Shown in pieces: positions 12,240 through 23,639 of a DNA stretch of 64,000 nucleotides. The notes beneath the pieces were generated by a model. The model worked only from the letters and a program-made list of their open reading frames with translations, did not search any database and was not told where the DNA came from. Numbering within the stretch: position 1 is the stretch's first letter; each line of letters starts with the position of its first letter. The stretch comes from Formicarius rufipectus (lineage: Eukaryota > Chordata > Aves > Passeriformes > Formicariidae), in contig VXAU01000197.1 of the NCBI GenBank assembly GCA_013399695.1, forward strand, positions 3,560,557-3,624,556. The letters run 5' to 3'. The position numbers and the translations under genes were made by a program.

Positions 12240-12870
12240 GTCTTTGCAATGTTTTAATTGAAATTTTTTTTGGCTTCTCCAGCTTCAGCACAAGTTAATC
12301 CTATAATAGGACAACACTCATTAAAATTAAGAAAAATATTAGTTACACTGCAGCTATAATTAAAACCAATCCTTGATGTTATAAGAGCTGTACACCATTT
12401 TCAAGATATAATTGATACCCATGATGATTTATTCAATCTATGCACACATTTTGTTAAATCTTTTAAACACTTTACATTTTCTTTTTAGGGAACAGATCAT
12501 TAAAGTGGAGTGATTTCTGCAGTTTAGATTATACACATTTTATGGTCAGCTTCATTTCAAGTTCTATTATGTAGCGTATTAAATGTCTCTTGATTCTGTT
12601 TATGCATGGGTTTGAGTTGATATAAGCTGTAAAGTTCTTAAGTGCCATTGATTGCCTCTACAAAACAATAGTTTATTACTTGGTTGTCCTACATTTGTAA
12701 AATAAATCAGTGCATTTAAGCTATATTTGGGTTCTAGTCAGTACAGTATTTGTAGCGTTAGCATTTTTGATCTGTCAGATCAATTGTAAAAGAAAACAAG
12801 TATGAAGCCTCCTTCATGATTTGCTTTTAAAATATAATTGATTTCTACAGCCAAGTGCATTAATCACGGC
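12240..12870. promoter_or_regulatory. Long conserved-element-like AT-rich block
   Basis: About 630 bases of AT-rich but non-repetitive sequence with many homeodomain and POU-like words (TTAATTG, ATAATTGA, TTTATGCATG, GATTTATTC) and no open frame above 60 codons. Vertebrate ultraconserved and highly conserved noncoding elements often look like this. It is the most extended such block in the window. Function and conservation are inferred from texture only. Confidence 0.3.
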
Positions 12871-15036
12871 TGGTTATTTAATAGAAGTTTTCAGTTTTGT
12901 GAAGTACTTTTTGAAGTGAGTGTTACCCCTCTGTTTTTGTAAGAATGATTATTTACAGCCAGTTTGGATGGGGCTACCGAAGCAGTGGGGGTATATCCTC
13001 GAGCTAGGGAGAAGTGGGTCATCTGGTCTCTTGATTTCTGTAGCATTTGTCTGACACGCAGTCCCTGGAGGATCCAAGTCAGATCAGAACTCATAACTCT
13101 TGCTGAAATGAATATATTAGTTCAAGTTTGCTTACATACAGTGTTTTGCAATATCTCCGCACACAAGCACATCCTTTGGTATTTTACCCTTACACAAATG
13201 ATGCCGCTGTAAAAGCTTCAAGCCTGGGAAGAGAAAAAGTACTTTCTTATGTTTTGTGTTTCAGCACTCAAGGAGGACCTCCTGCTCCTGAATCCACACT
13301 CATCTTTTGTCCCTTGCTGACTCCACACTGAAGTTGTCCTGATTTCTGTGGTCCTCACTCCTCCCCCAGATGGAAAACTCCCTCCTGGGTTAAGATGTAG
13401 CTGCAGAGAGGAAGTATAAGCTGAAGGAAAGGAATAGCAACTTCATTTTAGCTCGATGAAAGGCTGAGACATACCCATCCTTCACATCAAGCAGAGATTA
13501 AACAGAAAAGACAACACGAAATAGGGATGAAGTAATTTTTTCACAGAATGCTCTCTCAGCATAAAGGAGTTTGAAGGGAATTATGTCTGTAGGATGCTGT
13601 GGAGCAGTGGCAGAGCAACTGTGGCAGAAAAAGAGTGGCAGTGGGTTCAGAGCAAATTTTGGTGGTTACATGGCCTATATGGGGACAGCCTCTTCTTCAT
13701 TTGAAAAATCTGGTGGACTCATGGTCAGATTTCACAAACACTTTCATAAAAGTACAAACCTTTTATTTAGAGAAAAAACTCACAGAGGCTCAGTGAGAAA
13801 GATACTTCCAGTGTTTTTCCTCTAGTGTTTTTCTCCCCACAGATTTCTGGTGATCTAAGCAGTGATCTGGACCTGAGGCAACAGAGAGGTGACTTTCCAT
13901 GTAACCTACAAACATCCTCGTTCTTGTCTCAGCTGTGCTTTGCCTGTGTTAGCACAACTGATGGCTCTTGTCTTGTTTGCTTTGCACTGGAGCCAAAGGA
14001 AATAGTCACTCTTATGTAAGACAGTGGTATGGAGCAGAAGGAAAAAAGCATTTGAATAACCAGAATAATGGTCAGATATGTGCTGGTTTATCAGTGTGGT
14101 GCAAAACTGGGGAGGGGAAGGATAGGTCTGTAACATTATCAACCTCAACTCTCTCTAATAAAGAAACTATTTATTATTAGAAATGCATTTCAATCTCTTT
14201 CATCAGTATTAATTTTATTCAAAGCAACAAAACTCACTCAACGAGCTTATAAACGTGGGTAGGAAGGATGATCATCTTCAAAAACATGCCTGTATTGTCA
14301 GTATTCCAAGACCTGAGTCCCCTAGTGCCAAAAACGTGCATTGGTGTGTGCCTGTGGCCGTGACTGTGCATGAGAAGGTAATAGATTGTGCTTCTGCTAG
14401 GAAAAAAGGGAACAATATTAAATTATTCTCCATCTTAATTAAAAGCATAATTATTAAAGGGACAACTAGATTAGAGTCCAGATTGTGTGAGAAGAGAAGT
14501 TGCTAATGTTTTGCTTGTCCTCTGCTCCGCTCAGACATCGGATCCTCACCGAGCAGCAACAGCACTACCCTGGAACCTGTGCCAGGTTACAGCAATAATT
14601 GCAAGCCCCCCAGGATCCAAGCTCAGAAATTTTTGTATGTTCTCAGGAGACAAAGATGAGTGATCATCAAAGGCAGAGGAACACAGCATGACTGTCATAA
14701 GCCTGAAGTTACAACTTAGACATGCAATAGAAAATATCATTGGTACCTCTCCAGTGCATAGCCTGTAGTAATTAAAAACTTGATCCCTGCTGTTTTATCA
14801 TCTCATTAGCAATGGGGGCACAAGACTTTTATCCTTGTTTGTCAGGAATCAAACATACCAGAGGAACTCTGATTATAAATTGATGAAAGTAAAGTTAAAC
14901 TTTTAAATAAGAGCAGTTTCAGTTCACAATGTTTTTAAAGCTGATGAAAGAGATCTAGTTTCAGTAAAAAATAATACCCAAGTCCAGCACAGGTAGAAGA
15001 GGTCATCTCTGGGAATAGGACGTGAAAGAGCACTTG

Positions 15037-15050
15037 AAAAGTGCACTTTT
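15037..15050. other. Perfect 14-bp palindrome
   Basis: AAAAGTGCACTTTT is an exact palindrome. It overlaps a second dyad, GCACTT-GAA-AAGTGC, just to the left, and AAAAAGCACT follows. AAGTG is the core of NKX2-type homeodomain sites, so paired binding is conceivable, but this is only a motif-level suggestion. Confidence 0.45.
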
Positions 15051-15634
15051 AAAAAGCACTGGGTGAGAAGTAAATGCAAGTCCTTTCTGATAGTTTTAAT
15101 ACAAGTTTGAAACTTTGGAGGAATTTTGACTCTTCAAACATTTCAAAAAGCTCGGGTCTGTGACAGTTTTCATTGCATAAAGTTTTGGGACAGAGTGGTG
15201 TTGTTACTATGTCAGTGAATACAGTGTGCTGTTGTGTTTCTATTAAGGATAAACTCTCTTGGTAACAGCAGTAGTGGCTTCACCTCACACACCTTGCCAA
15301 CAACCCACTCAGCATTTGTTTCAACCCTGCAGGGTTCTGGTGTAATTGAAAGCCTCTTGAAATCAGTGCAGAAGCTCCTGTTTACTTTTTTGTGGGGTTC
15401 AAATCAGTCCCTTTAAGAAGAATTCTTCAAGTAGTTCCAGGATGGCTCCAGGTTTCCCGAAATATTGTCACTTTATTGCATGTTAATAAATCCCTGACCT
15501 GAGCTGTGGTACCAGCATTGAACTGGGCAGAGGCAAATTTGGTGGGAGAGGACTGACGGTAACATTCTTTTCTTTTGTTTGATACCATCTGAAATCACGT
15601 TTTCCCCCCCTTTTTTTTCTCCCATGAATCTCTG

Positions 15635-15664
15635 TTTCTCCTTCCCTTTCTTCTTCCTCTTCTT
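15635..15664 (+). repeat. 30-base homopyrimidine run
   Basis: An uninterrupted mixed C/T run, preceded by C and T homopolymers near 15604-15620. It is simple sequence with potential for triplex formation; no other role is evident. Confidence 0.8.
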
Positions 15665-17937
15665 AAGATCTGTGACTCTCCTGTCGGAGGTCTAACAGGC
15701 TGAAGTATCTGAACCACTGCTGATTTTATTAACAAGTTTTTCATCCCAATGAAAAAGCTGGACCTGTGTCTTTTCATAGTGAGTAGGAAGCCACCCTTGA
15801 TGTTTTGGGTCATTATAAGGAAGGATACCATTCATTATTTCAGAGCAATGGTGAATCAAAAGTGAAGCATCTGAATAATTTTTTTTTCTTTCAACCTGGA
15901 AAAAGACAGGTCCTTTAAGCCAAGAAGACTAATCAAGAACTCAAGGACTTTTTTCAAGTGTAAAAGGCAAGCAATGAGAAACAAAGCCAAAATGATGATA
16001 CAGTGCCTCATTATTTCACTGTGATTACTTTATGAGAAATAAAATTATCAGATTCAATGGAATTCATTATGTCTGAGCAAATGATCCATCAAAGACAGAA
16101 GAGAATTACATGTTAAACCAGCTTCTTTCACAGAAAATTGCATCTTTAAAATATTGTTTTTACAGCAGATAAGTGAGATGGTTGCTTAAACAATCTCTCA
16201 TCAGGATAAAAATGGAGACTTATTCCAAATGGAAAATAAAGGACTAGATAGGCAATTTTCTGAAAAGTTACAATGAAGGGTTTGTTTTTTTCAAGATGGA
16301 AAAAATATACTTTAAATTTTGACCATTTAATTAAATTGAAATGGATCAAACAGAAAAGTGACAGAAAGGAAATCTATTTCAGAACTGAGCATAATTGGCT
16401 TATTGAAGTCCTTGTCACTGTACAAACTGTGGAGGCAGGAACTTAATGGGACTCTGAAGAAATAGATACTTCACAAAAAGTTTTGTGAAATTAAGAGAGC
16501 TCTTTTTCTTCCTTTTTTTTTTTTTAATTGCAGTTTTTGAAGGGATGTGAAACTTTATTCTTCAGGGCACAACTCGAGCTCAAAGTGTTGGTGCTTGGGG
16601 ACAAATCTTGCCCCGCAGGCAGGTTACCCCTGGGTTAGTAACTGGAGCATTCCTTTGCCTTCCTCTGCAGCATCTGTTACCAGCTTTTCTGAAAGGCAGG
16701 ATACTGGGCCACTACCCCACTAGTCTGATCAAGTATGGAATTTTGGCTATGCATCTAAATGGAAACAGAACTCAGTGAAGGAAAAAAAGTTTTGAGCAGT
16801 GGGATATTCTTTCTCTGCAGGGTTGGTTGGTCAGAATTGTGTAGCTCCCAAATAGACAAAGGAATAAGAGGAAACATATTACCAAAAAAAAAAGAGAGAA
16901 AGATATTTACACTGAGTCCTGCAAACATAGTGAAGAACATATGTTAAAAGCTTGAAGACAATGAGCCTTGATAGTTGGAGAAATAGTGTAGGCCTGAGGT
17001 TTCTCTCACAAAAGCAAAAATCAAAATATTATTTGTAAAGTCTTATGTATATGGGTACAGATATTTTCCTGTAGCAAATCTGAAATCTGCATTTCTTCTT
17101 AGCACAATTTAACATTATGCCTGGTGAGATACAAATTGCAGTGTTCTCACACTACACAAGCTCCCAAACAGAAAAGATTTTATTTTATATCTACATACAT
17201 CTAAAAAGTCCTCCATGTTTTATGATCTAAGGTATAAATTATTATTCATAACACTGCACAGAATTCTAGTGTTAAATGTTGGTACTCTCAATTTTCAGAT
17301 TAAAGAGAAAGAGTAAAGTGAAAAAAACAAATCAGAGTTCTCCACTAAAGACACTTTGAACCCTCAAACTGGGAGCACAGATACCTCAGACTAAGTTAAC
17401 CCACATGGACCAACATGTCATTTCCAGAATCTCCTTTTTTTTCCAGCCTCAAACCCTTTAAATTAGCAACAGTTGAGGAATGCATCATGGTATGTACACT
17501 GCTGCTAAGGACAGAAAATAGTCTGACAAGATTGCCATTGATTCTGCACTTAACCTTTCATACTGCTCTGTACTGGCATGAATGGCTCCTTGCATGGGTT
17601 TGGTCTCAGGTCTGGGTGAGGGGAGCATTGTCAGAAGAAGGAATAGGAAGCCTATTTATTCCTTCTTGTCATCATATTCAGGGTGACTTGTGATCTTCAT
17701 ATTAGCCTGAGTGGTTTGCCTCATTAACTTTCTGTTTCCCCAGGTTGATAAGAATAGGATGTGGCCAAGTGTTGAGGTTTTCTTAAACTAAACATTAAAA
17801 GAGAAACTATTTCTAGTTCTTCCATCCCTTTGTTTAACCCATTAATCCACTGAGCATTACCCAAAGACAGCTGTGAAGAAAAGTCTTGTTTTCTGTGCAT
17901 CTGCTCTATGTTCCGGGCTGTGTGCCTCTGTAAGCAA

Positions 17938-17960
17938 ATTTGACCACAGAGAGGTCAAAT
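17938..17960. promoter_or_regulatory. 8-bp inverted repeat resembling paired nuclear-receptor half-sites
   Basis: ATTTGACC (17938-17945) and GGTCAAAT (17953-17960) are exact reverse complements. They contain TGACCA and AGGTCA, separated by five bases in everted orientation. Nuclear receptors recognise AGGTCA half-sites in such arrangements. Chance occurrence in 64 kb is not negligible. Confidence 0.25.
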
Positions 17961-18406
17961 AAACGGAGAGCACAAAAAGAGACATCAGCTAAATAGTCCA
18001 GATCCTATCTGAGAAGACAGATCAAAAAATTCAAGACAGGGATAAAAGAATTAAGTCTCAAATCTTTTGTCTTTTTCTCCCCATCAGTTTCACTGGAAAC
18101 TGCAGGATGCAGAGGTTATTTTTTAGTCTCCTTCCCCGTCTAAATGAACCCTGTTTCCTCCCACACTCTGCTCACCTGTATGTAGCTTGAACACTAACAC
18201 TCCAGAGAGCAGGGAAACGGAATTTCTGCAAAAGTGATGGGGCAACAGATCATGGGCATCTGAGAGAAAACAGGCTCGAGAAAATAACCCAGCAAGAGGC
18301 TGATTTCCATTAAGCTTCCAGCAGTACAGAATCACAGCCCAGTTGACAAGACTGGAGCACGAGGCAGCAGCGGTTGGATTGACATCCTTTCCTACACCTC
18401 ACAAGT

Positions 18407-18454
18407 CACCTCTTAGCAATGCAACCTCTAAGCAATGCAACCTCTTAGCAAGGT
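18407..18454. repeat. 16-bp tandem repeat, three copies
   Basis: Three adjacent 16-bp units begin at 18407, 18423 and 18439. The shared core is ACCTCTTAGCAATGC, with CTAAG for CTTAG in unit 2 and a diverged end in unit 3. A partial echo (CTTAGCATTG) follows at about 18467. Confidence 0.8.
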
Positions 18455-18515
18455 GAAGCTACACTTCTTAGCATTGTGCTCTTTTATTTATTTTTTTTTT
18501 ATCAATACTGTGGAA

Positions 18516-18575
18516 TTTCCCGTCCCTTTGTCCAAATTTCCCATCCCTTTTTCCAGATTTCCAGATTTCCCATCC
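18516..18575. repeat. 21-bp pyrimidine-rich tandem repeat, about 2.8 copies
   Basis: Unit 1 (18516-18536) and unit 2 (18537-18557) share the pattern TTTCCCRTCCCTTTKTCCA plus two bases. An 8-bp TTTCCAGA echo at 18558-18565 and a partial third copy at 18566-18575 follow. It lies only 60 bp from the unrelated 16-bp repeat, with a T-run between them. Confidence 0.75.
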
Positions 18576-21500
18576 TAGGAGAGCTGGGGATTTTGCAAGC
18601 AGCAGCTACTATTGTCACCCTTTGACTTCAGCCTGGATAATGTTCCCTGTGCCGGCACTGATCTCCACTGTGTGCCTTTCTTATCTTGAAACTGAGGTTA
18701 GTGCACGTGGGAAAACATGCTAAGAGTTTCCATTAAATTAGTAAAACTAATTGTTTGTTCAGGCAACATTCCGTGTGAAGGCAGGAGAAACAGTCCATTA
18801 GAGTGACTCTTTGGATTGCTGCAAATTGCAACAGTACAACGCAAATAAATAGCAGCTGAATACAAAGTCTTAACCAGTAATGCCTGTACTAGCATTGTGT
18901 GAAAGAAACTTTCAATTGCAATATTTCTAATGCAAGTCAAAATGCAATACAACCACCATTTAAATGATTTTTTAGGATGTATAGCTATAGGCATATGGGA
19001 TTTTCCTTGTGGCTGACTCTCAGAGATGCTGAATACCCACAGCTGCAGTTGACTTTGCAACAATTTACAGCCTTGGAATTTGGTTTCTTCATGAATCTGA
19101 CAAAAAATTCAGAGTGCAGAAAACAGTTTGTCCTTAATCACATTATCTTTTGTTCTGAACAAAATTAAGATATCAAAGATCTCAAGGGTCTTAAAAAAGT
19201 AAATGTAATGAGAAAATGATTATTGGAAAGACCCATCCAATTGTATTGCATAAGTACAGTCTTGTTACTGCTCAATATATTCTAGTCTGCTCATTGCATC
19301 TTCTGATCTGTAGCTGAGTAAGGGAGTAGGAAAATGTCATTGCTATTCTGAATGGTGGGTTGTTCCCAGGTAGTGTCCTATATTGCTATTTTGTTTGAAT
19401 GAGATTGCACATGGATGTTACAGACCACTGCCTCTATTCTCCATCTGCTCATAGACCCTCTTCTTTTAAACTGTGCGCTTGGTTAAAATAAGTAAATTAA
19501 AGTTCACAGCAGCATTTCTAAAGTACACTTAACTTGAAATTTGTCCTTTCTAGTTTAGCCATAATATAATCTAGAAAAAACTTGATGGTTCAACTACTAA
19601 AGAAAGATGAAGCAGATGCTGCTTGCTCTGAGATCAGAATGTTACAAGTTTCTTACCAGGCTGCCACACAGACCATGCAAGACCCCACGTTGGAGAGCCT
19701 GCCTTTGGTGTACTTACAGTCCAGTTACCATGGGCACAGCAAAGAAAGGGCACAGAAGCCAAGAACATGACAAAGACCCTTGTCGAGATGTCTGCTCCTC
19801 ACAAAAAACTACAGCCAAGAATAGCACATGCCTGCTCCTAACTCTGCACAGTCCCCTGAGCAGGCAGGCAGCTGCAGTCATGGCGTGTGCTCCTGCCCAC
19901 GGGCATGAGCTTGGAGGACAAAAGAATTTCAGATCCTTGAAGACCACAGAGATACCTGTTAGAGTCTGAGAACCAACACTTTTCCAGGGTTTGCAGGTTT
20001 TGTTTCCCCCCAAACTGCAGAAGGAGGTGGGAAAAGGATGTGCAGATCTAACCATGCAAAATCTCAGTTTATTCTTGCTCCACATTCACATTGTGATGAG
20101 CATTTGGCTTTTCCCTTGGGGCAGCAACAACAAAGCCTCCTTGGCCTGGGATTTCAAAGCTGCCTACAGCATTTGCAGGCCTGCTGAGCTCTCCCTAAAA
20201 CCCATGTATGGTTTTCCAAGAGGATTGCTCCCTAAGTTGTTTTTTTCCTTCCACTACCCGGCAAGTGGTCCAGATTAAGGCTTAGTGCTTCCTGCAACTA
20301 TGGAATGCCTGCAAAAATAAAACACATCTTAGACAGGGTGAGTACTAGGTCAAGTTTATCTGCTGTTACAACTGCCTGAGCTGAGCAGAGTTTAGAACAA
20401 AATCTGGAGTACAGATCTCTCTCTATAAAGGAACTATAAACATTGTCATGGAGAAACTAAAGAAGTCTCTTAAAATCCTATATGTACTAGCAACATATAA
20501 ATCAGGCCTGCTATATAGCAGGTAAAACAGCCACTTTTTTTTCTTTTTTTGGCACTGCTATTATTTCAAACATGTCTCTTTCTTCTGAGATGAGGTGAAA
20601 CACTTCATTCCCAGGCACAGAAGGAGAATTTCAGAGATAAATATGTTTCTGACTCACCCAAATCAAAGCTGACCCTGTGGTTGAAGCTGGTGATAAAAAA
20701 AAATTTAAAAAAAAATAAAAAGAAGTAAAGGAAAACTGTTCCCCTTTCTCTCTAAGCGGAAAAGAAACTTCAGCAGAGATAGTGTAAAAAAGGAAAGCAA
20801 GATTGCTCGCCCCCAACCGGCTCTTTCAGGATCTTATCACTAATGTAACATTTAACAGGCAGCGTCTCCAGCCTGAACCAGCCAGTCCTCCTCTTGAAAA
20901 GTCTCGTTGCTTAGCCAAGCTTAAACCCCTTCTTTTCGAGATAAACATTGCACAAATTGCATAAATTCAGCAGAAGTCACAAAGATGCAGCATGCAGCCA
21001 GACCTATGTGGGGTGTTAAAATCCAATCTTTCCTGCTCCGAGGGCCACTGAGGTCGAGCCAGCGCTCCAGCTGTCCGTCTGCAAGGGGGAAGGTCGCTGG
21101 CAGCGGGCAGAGGAAGGTCCCTGCTGGTGGGATTGCACAAATCCCACGGCCAGGAAGGACACCCAGGTGATGTTCTTGTTTCTGCATCACTCCTCAGGTT
21201 CTGGCAGACACTTCTGTAGAACGAGTTCCCTGTTTTCTCCAGCTGGGAACCCCATCAGAAAACTATTTTTAAAAAAATTAATTTTTCAGGGAAAGAATTC
21301 CTTTTGTTATGTAGGAGCCATGCCACTTGAGATAGATGCAGTTTGTACAAAAGCTCAAGTGAAATAATTGCCTTTTGGATTGTTTGCATTAGTCACTATT
21401 ATTTATTACATCCACAGAGAAACAAGTTAAAAGAAAATTATTCAGTTTAAACTTGGGCACTTAAAAATAAGGAAATGCCAGGAGTTGAGATGCTGGTGGA

Positions 21501-22542
21501 GCAGCATTAGCCTCCTGCTGTTCATACATTATGGCAGAGTTCTTAATTACATAAGTGCATTATTTTTTGCAGAGAAGACATGCCTTCCTCAGCGCACAGA
21601 GACAGAGCAGTGCTGTTCAACACTTCCCTTTATCTCCAGTGTTTGGAGTGTTCCTCCCTCCTTATGGACTCCACACTGACAGGATTATTCATTCCCTAAT
21701 GGACCTTTCTGTAGTTCTTTTCACTGAAGTATCAGGATTCTAAAAACATAATTCACCTTTCCAGGCTCTGCGAAGACAAATAGCAGCATTACTGCCACTT
21801 TGTTTGCCAGAGTTTTTCAAATCCTTCATCTTACTCCCAGAAATGACTGAAGCAGCCAGCAGAGAACACACATTTCAGGACAAACAGACACAGTTTGGTA
21901 GAACTATGAGCAACTGAAAGGTGTCTCATAATAGGAAGGACTGGGCAACCTGCCTCCCAAACTGTGCAACTGGCTCCATTTACTATTTTGTCAGGAAATG
22001 TGTGCTTCCTCTTGGAAAAAAAAACTAAAAGGATAATGGTCATGCCCTTTCCTCCTGCCCCAAAAATTTATGGACTAACTCAGACAAATAAAATGCACAG
22101 TTTATTGGAAGTCAAGGAGACATTATCCATCACAGCAACAGTATAATGGACTTTTCCCGAGAAGGGTTTTAAAGAAGGAATTTAAGGTATCTGTCATATT
22201 TGGCATATGAAAGAATGTATATACACCTTGTGCAAACACTGGTGGATTATATGTAAATTTTTTTATGAACATTGAATCTGGCCCAGAGGGAATATTTGGC
22301 AGAGATAATGGATAAGAGCATGAATGACAAGGAGGTGTTGGGTGAAATACACTTTGGGGAATGTAGCCAAATCTATTTGCAGTTGTTATGCATGAATAGC
22401 CTGATGTAAGCAGAAAAAGGACTTCTCAGGGACAAATGTTTGCTTTATTTGGTAATCCAGATTCTGAAGGGCAGATCCAGTAGTGCTGCCTTAGGGGACT
22501 GAATGGCAATAGATCCAATAGAACAGATACTTCCAATTACCC
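18576..22542. other. Noncoding sequence, no gene seen
   Basis: Frames of about 120 codons at 18698-19063 (minus), 19607-19969 (plus) and 19714-20085 (minus) overlap on opposite strands and carry no recognised domain. The last two share a GC-richer interval with few stops. No dispersed repeat was recognised. A 16-bp palindrome is listed separately. Confidence 0.5.
20507..20522. other. Perfect 16-bp palindrome
   Basis: CCTGCTATATAGCAGG is its own reverse complement. It could extrude as a small cruciform or be bound by a symmetric dimer. The TATATA centre is flanked by GC-rich ends. Confidence 0.6.
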
Positions 22543-22578
22543 TATGCTTATATAGTTTGCTGTGCTTATATAGTTTGC
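22543..22578. repeat. 18-bp tandem duplication
   Basis: Positions 22543-22560 and 22561-22578 are the same 18-bp word (core TGCTTATATAGTTTGC) with one difference, A or G at the second base of the unit. Near identity suggests a recent slippage event. Confidence 0.85.
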
Positions 22579-22988
22579 ATTTTTAAAATATTTACTCCCT
22601 TTAAATGCAGACTATTTCTATGAACTGCACTAAAATGTTCATCCCATTTTACACCCAGGACAGGTACAGCAGGTCCAGAAGCCTGGAGTTCCATGCCCAT
22701 GTTAGAAGTTTGCATCACTGCTAGGAAGACCTGAGGCAGAAAGTGCTTTGCCTTTACAGGAATAGAACACCTTCAGCTACTAAAGGACTGACCATTTGCA
22801 GCTTTTAACCCCAAGGTCGAGTTCCACTTGGTCTGGGGAGAAGGACATGTGGGGTTTTTCTGTCTTCCCAGCTGTGCACAGCCCGTAGCCTGCTGGATCA
22901 CTGGTGGGTGAGCCAAGGTTCTCCAGTTCCCATGCCCCACACCAGGAGGGTCTTGTCTGGTTTTGACTCAGCAGCCCAGCATCACAGC

Positions 22989-23001
22989 TCACACACACAC
23001 A
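22989..23001. repeat. Short (CA)n microsatellite
   Basis: About six CA units. It is short and probably not very variable. It lies about 80 bp before the 23-bp minisatellite. Confidence 0.8.
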
Positions 23002-23077
23002 GCATCAGGCACAGGAATTTTTGTGGATGTGGGAATGCTCCTTGGGCCTGCAATTACTCTGCCTAAAATGAGCCATA

Positions 23078-23261
23078 CTGAGAACCGAGGAATGAAGGTG
23101 ATGAGACCCAAGGAATGGAGGTGCTCAAGACCAAGGAATGAAGGTGGTGATACCCAAAGAATTCAAGTGATGAGACCCCAGGAATGAAGGTGCTCAAGCC
23201 CAAGGAGTTCATATGCTGAGACCCGAGGAATTAAGGAGCTCAAACCCCCAGGAGCCCTCAC
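23078..23261. repeat. 23-bp minisatellite, eight units with higher-order order
   Basis: Eight contiguous units of exactly 23 bp start at 23078, 23101, 23124, 23147, 23170, 23193, 23216 and 23239, with no indel between them. The common core is ACCCAAGGAATGAAGGTG. Unit beginnings follow a pattern: CTGAG, ATGAG, CTCAA / GTGAT, ATGAG, CTCAA / CTGAG, CTCAA. This suggests a 69-bp higher-order repeat of three unit types, with one member missing from the last block. Since 23 is not a multiple of three, successive units shift the reading frame, so the array is not coding. No gene context is evident. Confidence 0.9.
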
Positions 23262-23639
23262 TTTGCATGGTCACACCTGTATTTCCTCGCCATCCACTTA
23301 AGGGAAAGCCCGAAGCTGACTGTGTGGTGGGGACAGAGCTATTTCTTTATCTGAAAAAGAGAGGGAAATATATGGAATGTTTTCGCCCCTCTGCCACACG
23401 CACACCGAGCACCAGGGACTTCCAGGAGCCTGCCCCGCACAGCCCAGCCAAGCGCATTAAGCTATCAGCACATCATCAAACCATCACAAACACTTCCTGC
23501 CTGCCTTTCCCGGCTCCTTGTTATTTACCCTTTGCCAGGCAAGAGGCAACCACAATCTGCAGCCTAACAGCTTGCACTACACTGCAAAGAAACCCCTGCA
23601 CAAAGAAACATAACCACAAAATTATGTCACTCAGCAGCA
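23262..23639. other. Noncoding sequence after the minisatellite
   Basis: A 143-codon ATG frame (23213-23644) starts within the repeat array and spans this interval. It is proline-, threonine- and basic-rich without a known domain. Because it starts within a tandem repeat and has no splice signals or homology that I can see, I treat it as chance. Confidence 0.5.

Larger units (their letters stand above)
12871..18406. other. Noncoding sequence, no gene seen
   Basis: No recognised gene or dispersed repeat. Several overlapping short frames occur at 13570-14020 and 15595-15831 without splice context or known motifs. Small structural features (15037-15050, 15635-15664, 17938-17960) are listed separately. 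Confidence 0.5.

Noticed and set aside
23078..23261. Possible CRISPR-like array (regularly spaced direct repeats)
   Set aside because: Units are contiguous, without unique spacers, and the host is a vertebrate. It is a minisatellite.
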